The notes: a model not told the origin generated them from the letters alone. Shown: positions 6,819-14,711, counted from the first letter of the stretch. The stretch: 21,746 bases of DNA from CAMEON01 sp963643175 (GCA_963643175.1 CAVIJF010000025.1:1-21746); one strand, 5' to 3'. A program made the numbers and translations.

Positions 6819-7608
6819 CGCCTATCTGCACGTGCAGATGCGAAGCCTGCTCGGCGGCTGCTTTGAGTGCCGCCATCTGCTCATTTGTCGGCGGCGTCAG
6901 CGACGTAAGCGTATAGTCCCGTCCGATGCCGGCGTACTTGTCCTGCCCCAGACGGTGGTAGGGGAGCAGATGCAGTGCGTGCACGCCCGGCAGAGACGCC
7001 GCAAAGCGGGCAATGGCGGCAATCTCCTCCTCCGTTGCATTGAAGGTGGGAATGGTCGGCACACGGATGGTCAGGCTGGCAGCGTGTTCCGCTATCCAGT
7101 ATGCGTTGGACAGTATCTGCTCGTTGGGCTGTCCCGTAAACGCCTTGTGCTTGGCGGAATCCATGTGCTTGATGTCCATCAGCACGTAGTCCACGTGCGG
7201 AATCAGGCGTTCCACCACCGCACGGTCGGCAAACGCCGTCGTTTCAATGGCAGTCGTCAGTCCGCACCGGTGGCACGCAATCAGGAGCGCCTCGGCGAAA
7301 TCCGGCTGCGCCATGCACTCGCCGCCGGACAGCGTAACGCCGCCCCCGGAACGCGCATAGTACGCGCGATCCTTTTCCAGCTCGTCCATCAGCTCCCTAA
7401 CCGTCACGTCGCGTCCGACCGTTTTGGTCATGCCGTTCATGTTCATGGTCTGGATGCCGTACTCCTGCGACTCCGGGTTACAGCACCAGCGGCAGCGCAG
7501 ATAACAGCCCTTGAAGAAAACGATGGTGCGGATACCGGGGCCGTCATGCAGGGAGTAGCGCTGTATATCAAAAATCCGACCGGTCTGGTCGTATACGTTT
7601 TCCATCAT
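6814..7608 (-). CDS. Glycyl radical enzyme activase (radical SAM), for the diol dehydratase
   Basis: The 264-residue radical SAM enzyme generates the glycyl radical on the adjacent enzyme (7700-10231) using S-adenosylmethionine and an electron donor. The cluster motif is C35-x3-C39-x2-C42 (CYLRCRWC), with an extra C43. It begins with the GRE-activase signature GRIFDIQRYSLHDGPGIRT, and also has SGGGVTLSGGE. Many activases of BMC-associated GREs have an inserted ferredoxin-like domain with eight Cys after the first motif. Here only a short segment (about residues 44-70) lies there and it has no Cys, so the enzyme resembles the compact PFL-AE. An AAGGA site lies 8 bases before the first of two tandem ATGs. 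A 91-base gap containing a hairpin separates it from the GRE gene. Confidence 0.93.
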   Translation of the reverse strand: MMENVYDQTGRIFDIQRYSLHDGPGIRTIVFFKGCYLRCRWCCNPESQEYGIQTMNMNGMTKTVGRDVTVRELMDELEKDRAYYARSGGGVTLSGGECMAQPDFAEALLIACHRCGLTTAIETTAFADRAVVERLIPHVDYVLMDIKHMDSAKHKAFTGQPNEQILSNAYWIAEHAASLTIRVPTIPTFNATEEEIAAIARFAASLPGVHALHLLPYHRLGQDKYAGIGRDYTLTSLTPPTNEQMAALKAAAEQASHLHVQIGG

Positions 7609-7650
7609 AATCCAATTCCTTCATATGTCGGAACGATTCCGGGGAACCGG

Positions 7651-7678
7651 GGGAATCTGCCGGGTGCGGCAGACTCCC
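7651..7678. other. Intercistronic hairpin between the glycyl radical enzyme and its activase
   Basis: A 12-position stem (7651-7662 with 7667-7678, one A-C mismatch) encloses a 4-base loop. It lies 22-49 bases after the GRE stop on the minus strand. No U-tract follows. It could stabilise the upstream message or partly reduce transcription into the activase, which is needed in smaller amounts than its substrate enzyme. Confidence 0.6.
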
Positions 7679-7699
7679 AAAACCGGAGCCTTTCCCCTT

Positions 7700-10231
7700 T
7701 TACAGCCCTGCCTGCTCGGTACGGTTGATGATATCGTCCTGCAGGGAACGGGACAGCGTGGTGAACAGGGCGGAGTAGCCCGCCACCCGCACGACCAGCG
7801 TCTTGTAGTTTTCCGGGTGCGCCTGCGCATCCAGCAGCGTCTCGCGGGAGACGACATTGTACTGCACGTGCATACCCTTGCGGTCAAAGAAGCCGCGCAG
7901 GTAGGCGACGAATTTCTCCAGTCCCGCCTCGCCGGCAAGCGCGGAAGGATGGAATTTCTGATTCAGCAGCGTACCGTTGGAGGCATCGCCCAGATCCAGC
8001 CGCGACACCGAGTTGGCGGTCGCCGTGGGACCGTGCGTATCGCGTCCCGCCATGGGACCCACGCCGTCGGCAATCGGCGTGTTTGCCAATCTGCCGTCCG
8101 GCGAAGCGCCGGTATCATAGCCCAGCGGCACGTTGGCGGACACCGGGTACAGTCCGGCGTGGAACATACCGCCGCGCGGATTGGTGTGCGTCAGCAGCGG
8201 CTTGGTGTAGGTCTGCCCGATCTGCCGGGCGAACATATCCACCTCCGGCAGGTCGTTGCCGTACTTGGGCACGCCCTCGATCAGCTTGAGGATCTCCTCG
8301 TAGCGTGCCTTCTTTTCGGCGGACACCGCACTGTTGGCACGGAACCCGTTGTACAGGCGCCGGATGATGTCCTCGTTGACATCCACGCCCTGCCTGTCCA
8401 TGCGGGTGGCGGCGGCTGCCGTCAACTCGCCCGCCTTCTTGGGCGTATAGCCCTTGCCGAAGTTGTCCTCCAATGCCTGCTTCAGTTCCGCCATGGAAAC
8501 CGACTTCTTCTCAAAGACCAGCTCCCGCACGACCGCCAGCGAATCCGCCACATTGGCGATACCGAAGCCCTGCGGTCCGGTGAAGTTGTAGTGGGCACCG
8601 CCCTCCTGCACGCTCTTGCCGCGGCTGATGCAGTCATCAATCAGGCAGGACTCAAAAGGCAGCGGGCAGCGCACCGCGTGCGCCACATCCACCGCATTGT
8701 CCGCCTGCACCATCATTTCGATGAGCGCCGACTCCTGCGCGGTGTACGCCTTGTAGAATTCATCAAAGGTGGTCATCTTCAGGACGTCGCCGGTGCGGGG
8801 ACCGATCTGCTCGCCCTTATCCATGCCGTTGGAGAAGACCAGCTCCAGCGGGCGCACCATGTTGAAGAACGCCGCGTCATGCCAGCCGTCTGTCTTGGCA
8901 CACGCCTGCGGCTCCACACAGCCAATGATGCAGTAATTCCGCGCGTCCTCCAGCGTGTAGCCGCGGGACATCATGGACGGGATGATAACCTCGTCGTTGT
9001 AGAACGCCGGGACACCCAGACCCTCGCGCGTGACCGATGCCGCCTTGATCAGCAGGGCGTGCGGCGTCAGGTTCCATACGCGGATAGACAGCGACGGCTG
9101 AGGCAGCCGCACGTGCAGCTGAGCCTCCAGACACATATAGGACAGCTCGTTGGTGACATCCAGTCCCTGCTCGTTCTGTCCGCCGACAATCAAGTTCTGG
9201 AACAGACCGTAGCCTGCAAAACCCTCGGCGGAGGCGGCGTCACGCACCTTGTTCAGGTCATTCAGCTTGACCCACACGCAGTCCAGCAGTTCCTGCGCCT
9301 TTTCAAGCGTCAGGGAACCGTCGTCCAGACCCTGCCGGAACAGGGGGTACATATACTGGTCAAAGCGTCCGGGCGAGATGGAATGCCCGCTGGACTCCAG
9401 CTGCAGCAGCTGCTGGATGAACCAGAACGCCTGGCACGCCTCGTGGAAGTCACGCGCCGGATGGGCGGGAACATGGTCGCAGGCGTCCGCAATCTTGAGC
9501 AGTTCCGCCTTGCGCTCGGAGTCGGTGCACTCCGCCGCCTCGCGCAGGGCGAGGTCGGAGTAGCGGCGGGCGTAAGTCTCCACCGCTTCGCAGCTCTCAA
9601 TGACAGCCTCCAGGAAGTTGCGGCGGGAGATGTAGTCGCCCTGTCCGCGATCCAGCCCGGCAAGCGCGTCACGGCACTGCGCGATGATGGAATCCAGTCC
9701 CTCCGAAATGACGCGCCCGTAGTTCACGTTGACGTGACCCACGCCGTTATAGAAATAGTTGCCGACCGTGAAAACGCCGTGGTTCAGAAACACATCCAGC
9801 ACCGCCGGATCCATGTTGGCGGCGGCAAGGTCACTGGTGGTCTTGCCCTTCCAGTAGGGGTACACCGCCTTCAGGCGGCGCACGGTGTCGGACGCGATGT
9901 AGAAGGGGTCTGCCTCGCGCGTGGCAACCGTATCGTACTCCTTCTCCAGCCACTCATAGGAATATTCCGGGTAGGTCTGACAGCCGCGCGGCGCAACCGA
10001 GTTGGATCCGACAATCAGTTCGCCCCGCCGGATGACGATGGGAATATTCTCCAGAATGTGCCGGAATGCAGCGGAGCGGCGCCGGATAATCGGCAGGCTC
10101 TCGGTCTGCTGATAGCTCTCGGTGATAAGCTCTGCACGGTCCGCCTCAATGACCGGCATATTCTCATACAGGTCAGCGATCAGCTGCGGGATGCGAGGGC
10201 TTTTCTGAATGCAAAAGCGTAATTCAGACAT
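7700..10231 (-). CDS. Glycyl radical 1,2-propanediol (diol) dehydratase
   Basis: The 843-residue enzyme of the pyruvate formate-lyase family carries the thiyl site GCVEP (C438, E440) and the glycyl radical motif VRVAGYS (G818). Residues matching the active site of the B12-independent glycerol dehydratase of Clostridium butyricum are present: H166 (VGHVNVNYG), H283 (SSGHSISPGRF) and D452 (GWHD). These support a diol dehydratase rather than choline lyase, PFL or a decarboxylase. The length and Cys/Gly positions also fit the propanediol dehydratase of fucose/rhamnose-type loci. Reaction: 1,2-propanediol to propionaldehyde plus water, in the microcompartment lumen. No separate encapsulation helix plus linker is evident at the N-terminus, so packing may rely on partners. 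A GAGG site lies 8 bases before the ATG. The next gene is its activase. Glycerol dehydratase activity cannot be excluded from sequence alone. Confidence 0.93.
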   Translation of the reverse strand: MSELRFCIQKSPRIPQLIADLYENMPVIEADRAELITESYQQTESLPIIRRRSAAFRHILENIPIVIRRGELIVGSNSVAPRGCQTYPEYSYEWLEKEYDTVATREADPFYIASDTVRRLKAVYPYWKGKTTSDLAAANMDPAVLDVFLNHGVFTVGNYFYNGVGHVNVNYGRVISEGLDSIIAQCRDALAGLDRGQGDYISRRNFLEAVIESCEAVETYARRYSDLALREAAECTDSERKAELLKIADACDHVPAHPARDFHEACQAFWFIQQLLQLESSGHSISPGRFDQYMYPLFRQGLDDGSLTLEKAQELLDCVWVKLNDLNKVRDAASAEGFAGYGLFQNLIVGGQNEQGLDVTNELSYMCLEAQLHVRLPQPSLSIRVWNLTPHALLIKAASVTREGLGVPAFYNDEVIIPSMMSRGYTLEDARNYCIIGCVEPQACAKTDGWHDAAFFNMVRPLELVFSNGMDKGEQIGPRTGDVLKMTTFDEFYKAYTAQESALIEMMVQADNAVDVAHAVRCPLPFESCLIDDCISRGKSVQEGGAHYNFTGPQGFGIANVADSLAVVRELVFEKKSVSMAELKQALEDNFGKGYTPKKAGELTAAAATRMDRQGVDVNEDIIRRLYNGFRANSAVSAEKKARYEEILKLIEGVPKYGNDLPEVDMFARQIGQTYTKPLLTHTNPRGGMFHAGLYPVSANVPLGYDTGASPDGRLANTPIADGVGPMAGRDTHGPTATANSVSRLDLGDASNGTLLNQKFHPSALAGEAGLEKFVAYLRGFFDRKGMHVQYNVVSRETLLDAQAHPENYKTLVVRVAGYSALFTTLSRSLQDDIINRTEQAGL

Positions 10232-10319
10232 GATCGTTACCTCATCTTTCCTTGATTTTACGGTTTACGGGAATGCCGCAACCGTCAGAGCAGGCGCGGG
10301 ACGCGCACCGCTCCACCCA

Positions 10320-10868
10320 TTACGACAGCTGCTCCCACAGCTCCTTGTGCGGAGCGGGAATGACGGCGGAGTTGCAGAACAGACCCTGCTCCTTCGCGTA
10401 GGCGGCGCCTGCCTCGACAGAGGCGGTCACATCGCCGACATCACCCGTAATGATGACCAGTCCCTTGCCGCCCATACCGCGGGACAGCCGCAGCTCATAG
10501 ATGGCGACCTTGGCGGTCTTGACGGCGATATCCGCCGCACGGATCAGCGACGCGGCAGAGAAGGTCTCAATGATACCGACACTGCCGGTCTTGGCGCCCT
10601 CCTGCGTGCCGAACATACCGGTGACGACCTGCGGATCGATGCGACCGATCACGCAGGAGTCAATCAGCCGGTTGTCAAAGCGTCCCTTGACATGATCCAC
10701 AGCCGCTTCCACATCGGCGATGCCGCCGGTGAGAATAATCTCATACTTGCCCGGGCAGGACGGATGAGCGGAAACCAGCTTGACGCCGGCGCTCTTGAGG
10801 GCGGCGTCCGTCGCCTCGATGCCCTTTGCAATGCTCTTCAGTTCAACGATTCCAATAGCCTGATACAT
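10320..10868 (-). CDS. pduT: Tandem-BMC-domain shell protein, PduT-like (Fe-S pore)
   Basis: The 182-residue protein holds two BMC domains (about 1-90 and 95-182). Family members form trimers that act as pseudohexamers in the shell facet. The first domain has the pore loop HPSCPGKY with Cys at position 38, the same residue number that anchors a 4Fe-4S cluster at the three-fold axis of Salmonella PduT. The cluster may pass electrons across the shell. The gene lies 38 bases after the PduS-like gene, its usual functional partner. An AGAGG site lies just upstream of the ATG. Confidence 0.93.
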   Translation of the reverse strand: MYQAIGIVELKSIAKGIEATDAALKSAGVKLVSAHPSCPGKYEIILTGGIADVEAAVDHVKGRFDNRLIDSCVIGRIDPQVVTGMFGTQEGAKTGSVGIIETFSAASLIRAADIAVKTAKVAIYELRLSRGMGGKGLVIITGDVGDVTASVEAGAAYAKEQGLFCNSAVIPAPHKELWEQLS

Positions 10869-10906
10869 ATACCTGACCTCTACTCTCTATGTACGATGGA
10901 TGTGCT

Positions 10907-12244
10907 TCACGCGTTCTGCGCTTCGATGATAATCCGGGTGGGATCCACAAAGGTGACACGTCCGGCGATGGAGGCATACTGAGGAACCGACAGTCCGTTG
11001 CCCGCGTTGGCAATCATCTGTCCCTCCGTAACCGTGTCGCCGACTTCCACGCAGGGAACCGACGGTGCGCCGATGTGCTGGGACATACGGATTTCAACCT
11101 TGTCTGCCTTGAGTTTCTCCGGAATGTAGGTCGGGTGCTTGTCAAAGCGGGAGACACCCAGCATTTCCTTCCACTTGCCGGAGGTGAGCATCCGGTTCTC
11201 GCGGTCGGGATTGGGGGAGAACTCCTCCTCCGGACCGGCGACATACTTGATGCGGTTCTTGGCGAGAATCTTCTTGTACTCCTTGATGACCATCATCGGC
11301 GAAATGCCCTGGCAGCAGGCGAAGGTTCCGCAGATATCGCAGGAGCAGCACAGGCTGGCATTGCGGATCAGTTCCGGCGTCTCCTGTGCGGCGCTCAGCG
11401 TGGCGCGCACCATCTTGTGCGGCTCGATGGGGTAGCCCAGCAGGTGACGGGGACACATCTCGGTGCAGCGGGTGCACTGGCAACATACCGATGCTGCAAG
11501 CCGCAGGTTCTCCTCGACCGTGCGCTGCTTGTTGACCACGGCGGGAATGCTGTCCGGCACGATGAGCAGGGCCTTGGTCGTCTTGGTCACGACGTCCGAT
11601 GCGGGGTTCTTGATAGTTCCCATGGAGGGACCGCCGTCAAACATGACGTAGTGCTCCGGAACCGTGACATTGACAGCCTTCAGCACGTCGCTGATGCGCA
11701 TACCGACCGGAACGCGCACGACGTATGCCTGCGGGATGTCGCCGCCGACAGTCAGCCACTTCTCGATAACAGGCTTGTCGTCCCGGATGGCGGCGCGGGT
11801 GTTGAACACGGTCTCCGCGTTGTACACGATGACGCCCTGCGAGATGGGCAGGTTGCCCGGCTTGATGAGACGTCCGGTGGTCTGATAAATCAGGTTGATT
11901 TCATCGCCCATGGGGTACACGTTCGGCACGGTCTTGACCCGGACGCCCTCGGCAAGCGACTGACCGTCGGTCAGTCCCAGCGTCTTGGCGCGGTACGCCT
12001 TGATGGCAAGGATTGCGTTCGGAATATGACCGAACTCCATGACAGCCTGCGCACCCGCCACAATATCGGCGAGCTTTTCCTTGACGAGGGTGTAGTCGGT
12101 GTACATCAACGGCTCACACTCAATGGCATTGATGACCAGCAGCGAGGCGCCGTCCGTCAGCTTTCCGTAAGAGGGGAAGCCGGCGCCGCCCGCACCGACA
12201 ATGCCGTTTTTCTGCATGATTGACTTTAGTTGTAATCCAGACAT
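10907..12244 (-). CDS. pduS: PduS/RnfC-like flavo-iron-sulfur oxidoreductase
   Basis: The 445-residue protein starts with the glycine-rich NADH/FMN-binding segment GIVGAGGAGFPSYGKL (14-29). An SLBB-like region follows, then two Cys clusters: CCQCTRCTEMCP (C254-C264) and CCSCDICGTFACC (C299-C311), consistent with two 4Fe-4S centres. The C-terminal ~80 residues resemble a lipoyl/biotinyl-like domain (GAPSVPCVEVGDTVTEGQ). In Salmonella PduS is a cobalamin reductase, but no B12-dependent enzyme exists here. A role in NADH oxidation, in electron export through PduT, or in supplying the radical SAM activase is more likely. The upstream GGAG is 12 bases from the ATG, a rather long spacing; M10 is the alternative start. 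Confidence 0.92.
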   Translation of the reverse strand: MSGLQLKSIMQKNGIVGAGGAGFPSYGKLTDGASLLVINAIECEPLMYTDYTLVKEKLADIVAGAQAVMEFGHIPNAILAIKAYRAKTLGLTDGQSLAEGVRVKTVPNVYPMGDEINLIYQTTGRLIKPGNLPISQGVIVYNAETVFNTRAAIRDDKPVIEKWLTVGGDIPQAYVVRVPVGMRISDVLKAVNVTVPEHYVMFDGGPSMGTIKNPASDVVTKTTKALLIVPDSIPAVVNKQRTVEENLRLAASVCCQCTRCTEMCPRHLLGYPIEPHKMVRATLSAAQETPELIRNASLCCSCDICGTFACCQGISPMMVIKEYKKILAKNRIKYVAGPEEEFSPNPDRENRMLTSGKWKEMLGVSRFDKHPTYIPEKLKADKVEIRMSQHIGAPSVPCVEVGDTVTEGQMIANAGNGLSVPQYASIAGRVTFVDPTRIIIEAQNA

Positions 12245-12338
12245 ACGCTTGTAATTCTCCGCACTCCGGCGCGGTCAGCCGACCGGAGTCTTGTCCTTTC
12301 GATAGTATAAGGGGGCTTCTTCAGGGGGGGATATGGCA

Positions 12339-12355
12339 CGCGGCGGGGCGCCGCG
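12339..12355. other. Hairpin just after the EutN-type stop codon
   Basis: A 7-bp GC-only stem (12339-12345 with 12349-12355) closes a GGG loop, 4 bases beyond the EutN-type stop codon on the minus strand. A second inverted repeat, 12263-12269 with 12283-12289, lies in the same 115-base gap before the PduS-like gene. Neither has a U-tract. Confidence 0.5.
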
Positions 12356-12359
12356 CGTT

Positions 12360-12617
12360 TCAGCTCTTGTCAATGATACCGACGACCAGCGCGTCCACCG
12401 GCGCGTTCGTCTCACCCGCTGCCACGCGGGCACTGCTGCCGGTCACGACCAGCACCTCCTCGCCGATGCCGGCGCTGATGCTGCGATCCACGGCAACGAT
12501 GTAGTTGTCGGTCAGCCTGTCCTGCTCAATGAGCCGGATCTCCAGAAATTTGTAGCCCCGGAGGCTGTCAAACTTGTTTGTGGAGACGATATTCCCCACG
12601 ACTTTTCCTTTCAGCAC
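12360..12617 (-). CDS. eutN: EutN/CcmL-type pentameric shell vertex protein (BMC-P)
   Basis: The 85-residue protein begins LKGKVVGNIVSTNK and contains YIVAVDRSISAGIGEEVLVVTGSSAR and a C-terminal VDALVVGIIDKS. This is the full EutN/CcmL/PduN pattern. Pentamers of this family cap the vertices of the polyhedral shell. It is the only BMC-P gene in the window, so it should be essential for closing the shell. The start is a GTG at 12617 with a GAGGA site 7-8 bases upstream. It follows pduL by 30 bases. Confidence 0.93.
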   Translation of the reverse strand: MLKGKVVGNIVSTNKFDSLRGYKFLEIRLIEQDRLTDNYIVAVDRSISAGIGEEVLVVTGSSARVAAGETNAPVDALVVGIIDKS

Positions 12618-12647
12618 GGATCTGTCCTCGTTCTTTCTGCCGGACGG

Positions 12648-13310
12648 TCAGCGGCGGTCGCGGACAACAGTCACGGTACTGCCGTTACCCAGTCCGACTG
12701 CGTTGGCGTCATCGGTGTCCACGTGCATCTCCAGCCGGAACTTGTCCGAGACGCGGATCTGGACGTCAAACCAGCGGGTGCGGCGGGTACCGTTCACGGC
12801 GTCCACATCCACCGTGTCGCCGTCCTTCACACCGAAGCGGGCGGCGTCTGCCGGGCTCATGTGAATATGACGGTTGGCGATAATGCAGCCCTCCTTCAGG
12901 GTCAGCACGCCCTTGGGACCGACAATGGTGATGGGGGCGGAGCCGGTGGTGTTGCCGGATTCGCGCACGGGGGGCTTCACCTTCAGAACGAAGGAGTCGG
13001 TTTTGGAAATTTCGACCTGACTGCCGCTGCGCAGGGGACCTAAAATGCGCACGTTCTCAATGGGGCGCATGGAGGGACCTATCAGCGTGCAGGTCTCCTT
13101 ACAGGCAAACTGCCCGGGCTGAGACAAGTCCTTCAGGGGGGTCAGCTCGTAGCCCTTGCCGAACAGGGTTTCCATATCCTCACGGGTCAGGTGGATATGG
13201 CGGTTGGATACGCCCAGCGGTACGGCGTCTGTCGGTTCATCGGCGGGCGCTTCCATGCCGGAGACGATCTTCCGGACAATCGCTTCAATTGACTGTGCAT
13301 TCAGTTCCAT
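12648..13310 (-). CDS. pduL: PduL-type phosphate propanoyltransferase with encapsulation helix
   Basis: The 220-residue protein contains two beta-barrel repeats of the PduL family, each with NRHIH (H38/H40 and H148/H150, zinc ligands), and a later EMHVDTDDANA segment (H196). It converts propionyl-CoA and phosphate to propionyl-phosphate and recycles CoA in the lumen. The N-terminal amphipathic helix (residues about 2-19, NAQSIEAIVRKIVSGM), joined by an acidic and Pro-containing linker, is a typical encapsulation peptide. It resembles the termini of the ADH and the aldehyde dehydrogenase in this operon. A GAGG site lies about 9 bases upstream of the ATG. The 296-base gap before it is the longest inside the operon. 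Confidence 0.95.
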   Translation of the reverse strand: MELNAQSIEAIVRKIVSGMEAPADEPTDAVPLGVSNRHIHLTREDMETLFGKGYELTPLKDLSQPGQFACKETCTLIGPSMRPIENVRILGPLRSGSQVEISKTDSFVLKVKPPVRESGNTTGSAPITIVGPKGVLTLKEGCIIANRHIHMSPADAARFGVKDGDTVDVDAVNGTRRTRWFDVQIRVSDKFRLEMHVDTDDANAVGLGNGSTVTVVRDRR

Positions 13311-13546
13311 ACTCAGAATCCTCTCTACTAATTTGTGGAACCGCCGCTTTCTGCGGCAGTGTCTCCCCGGCGCCGTTTCCCACCCGCGCTCTTCGCTGTT
13401 GCAGGCGAAATCCGTACCGGAGCCGCACTGTCTTCCGAAACCGGCGTTTCCTCAGCCGTAACAGATGTGTAAACCGGAACTGTCCTGCCGGGGGGCAGGA
13501 TACCTCGGGTTCACCCATCTGGCGCGGCGGGGTGCCCCTTTGCGGG

Positions 13547-13571
13547 GTGGCTTCCGCACAAGGGAAGCCAC
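13547..13571. other. Intercistronic hairpin in the 296-base gap between a BMC-H gene and pduL
   Basis: A perfect 9-bp stem (13547-13555 with 13563-13571) lies about 36 bases after the BMC-H stop at 13607, next to a GC-rich GGGG/CCCC inverted repeat around 13530-13546. The rest of the gap (13311-13606) contains a small GCCGC/GCGGC hairpin at 13343-13357. It also has a 17-base segment at 13437-13453 identical to one at 1677-1693. I see no open frame of merit and no convincing promoter there. The hairpins may reduce read-through from shell to downstream genes. Confidence 0.6.
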
Positions 13572-13606
13572 CGCCGGGGGATGCGGATCAGAGGGCAGCT
13601 GCCGGA

Positions 13607-13882
13607 TCAGTTGATCTTGGGCAGGAGCTTCTCCACATCGGTGTGGGGTCTGGGGATGACATGGGTCGCAATGACCTCACCCAGACGGGATGCGGCAGCA
13701 CCGCCCGCCTCAACAGCGGACTTGACAGCGCCGACATCGCCACGCACCATGACGCTCACCAAACCGGAACCGATCTTCTCGGAGCCGATCAGAACGACAT
13801 TCGCAGCCTTCACCATAGCATCGGCGGCCTCGATGGCAGCCACGAGACCGCGGGTCTCAACCATACCAAGAGCTTCGTTCAT
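13607..13882 (-). CDS. BMC-H hexameric shell protein, PduA/PduJ-like (copy 1)
   Basis: The 91-residue single-BMC-domain protein (NEALGMVETRGLVAAIEAADAMVKAANV) has the pore loop KIGSG and the C-terminal extension HTDVEKLLPKIN. It is a major facet protein of the PduA/PduJ/EutM type, expected to allow passage of small polar substrates. It differs from the copy at 14436-14711 at only two residues, V30 instead of I30 and S55 instead of A55. The start at 13882 is preferred over the adjacent ATG at 13885 because the paralogue begins at that Met and AGGAGG is then 8 bases away. The near-duplicates flank a divergent BMC-H gene. Confidence 0.95.
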   Translation of the reverse strand: MNEALGMVETRGLVAAIEAADAMVKAANVVLIGSEKIGSGLVSVMVRGDVGAVKSAVEAGGAAASRLGEVIATHVIPRPHTDVEKLLPKIN

Positions 13883-14023
13883 CATATTTTCCTCCTATGT
13901 GATGTACGTAAGGGGTGTATGCCGCCCCGGTTGCCCGGATTGCGGCTCTGTCGGAATCCCCTGCCCGCTCCGCGCGGGAGCAGCGCAGCAGATTTCCTGA
14001 CATATATCATCAAAGCCCGGCGC

Positions 14024-14040
14024 ACCCGGTCATACCGGGT
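14024..14040. other. Hairpin overlapping the stop codon of the GGR-pore BMC-H gene
   Basis: A 7-bp perfect stem ACCCGGT/ACCGGGT (14024-14030 with 14034-14040) with a 3-base loop spans the end of the BMC-H gene, whose stop codon is at 14032-14030. The 147-base gap to the next gene also holds a GCTCC/GGAGC inverted repeat around 13967-13981. There is no U-tract. Confidence 0.45.
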
Positions 14041-14311
14041 CGGTACGCAGGAACTTCATGATCTGGGGATGAGGACGGGCAATCACCTCACACAGCTTGA
14101 CGGGGCCAACCTGTGCGGCAGCGGCTTTCCCTGTCTCGGCAGCAGCCTGCACGGCAGAGACAGAACCTTCCACTACCACGGTAACCAACCGACCGCCCAA
14201 GCGTTTCTCGACGTGGATCAGCTTTACGTCGGCAGCCTTGACCATAGCGTCAAGACCGACGATTGCCGTAACCATTGCCTGAACCTCCAACAGTGCGATT
14301 GCCTTTTCCAT
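14030..14311 (-). CDS. BMC-H hexameric shell protein with divergent pore loop
   Basis: The 93-residue single-BMC-domain protein is MEKAIALLEVQAMVTAIVGL at the start. The pore loop reads EKRLGGRLV, so the usual GSG is replaced by GG followed by Arg (residues 39-41). That should make a pore of different size or charge from the two PduA-like copies on either side. The C-terminus ends KFLRTDPV. An AAAGGA site precedes the ATG. It is a facet component by family; which metabolite it favours cannot be told from sequence. Confidence 0.93.
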   Translation of the reverse strand: MEKAIALLEVQAMVTAIVGLDAMVKAADVKLIHVEKRLGGRLVTVVVEGSVSAVQAAAETGKAAAAQVGPVKLCEVIARPHPQIMKFLRTDPV

Positions 14312-14369
14312 AGCCTGTTCCTTTTCTAATGCGAGAGTATCGCCTCACGCGGCTCGGCGCCGGGGAGGC

Positions 14370-14397
14370 TTCCCGCCGCAAATGAGGGCGGCGGGAA
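14370..14397. other. Intercistronic hairpin between BMC-H genes
   Basis: A perfect 10-bp GC-rich stem (14370-14379 with 14388-14397) with an 8-base loop lies about 38 bases after the stop of the BMC-H gene at 14436-14711. No U-tract follows on the minus strand. It is a likely message-stabilising or attenuating element. Confidence 0.6.
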
Positions 14398-14435
14398 CTG
14401 CGGGAAAAACGACCGTTCCGGATACCGGAGCCGGA

Positions 14436-14711
14436 TCAGTTGATCTTGGGCAGGAGCTTCTCCACATCGGTGTGGGGTCTGGGGATGACATGGGTAGCAA
14501 TGACCTCACCCAGGCGGGAAGCGGCAGCACCGCCCGCCTCGACAGCAGCCTTCACAGCGCCGACATCGCCGCGCACCATGACGCTCACGAGTCCGGAACC
14601 GATCTTCTCGGAACCGATCAGGATGACGTTGGCAGCCTTCACCATAGCATCGGCAGCCTCAATAGCAGCCACGAGACCGCGGGTCTCAACCATACCAAGA
14701 GCTTCGTTCAT
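14436..14711 (-). CDS. BMC-H hexameric shell protein, PduA/PduJ-like (copy 2)
   Basis: The 91-residue BMC-domain protein has the pore loop KIGSG and the same C-terminus (HTDVEKLLPKIN) as the gene at 13607-13882. By eye the two genes differ at about 19 nucleotide positions (roughly 93% identity), but only two of these change residues, I30 and A55 here. That indicates a duplication kept under strong protein-level constraint. An AAAGGAG site lies 8-9 bases before the ATG. It should be a main facet-building hexamer. Confidence 0.95.
   Translation of the reverse strand: MNEALGMVETRGLVAAIEAADAMVKAANVILIGSEKIGSGLVSVMVRGDVGAVKAAVEAGGAAASRLGEVIATHVIPRPHTDVEKLLPKIN

Noticed and set aside
7625..10222. 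An open frame of 865 codons on the plus strand, opposite the glycyl radical enzyme
   Set aside because: It is the shadow of the GRE gene in GC-rich DNA; composition is Arg/His/Val/Gln-heavy, there is no recognisable domain, and the minus-strand protein has all family motifs.
7700..10231. Choline trimethylamine-lyase (CutC) as the identity of the glycyl radical enzyme
   Set aside because: H166, H283 and D452 match the diol/glycerol dehydratase active site, and the operon carries an aldolase rather than choline-type neighbours.
12245..12359. A cobalamin riboswitch or other large structured RNA near the PduS-like gene
   Set aside because: The gap is only 115 bases, has simple hairpins only, and shows no B12-box-like sequence.
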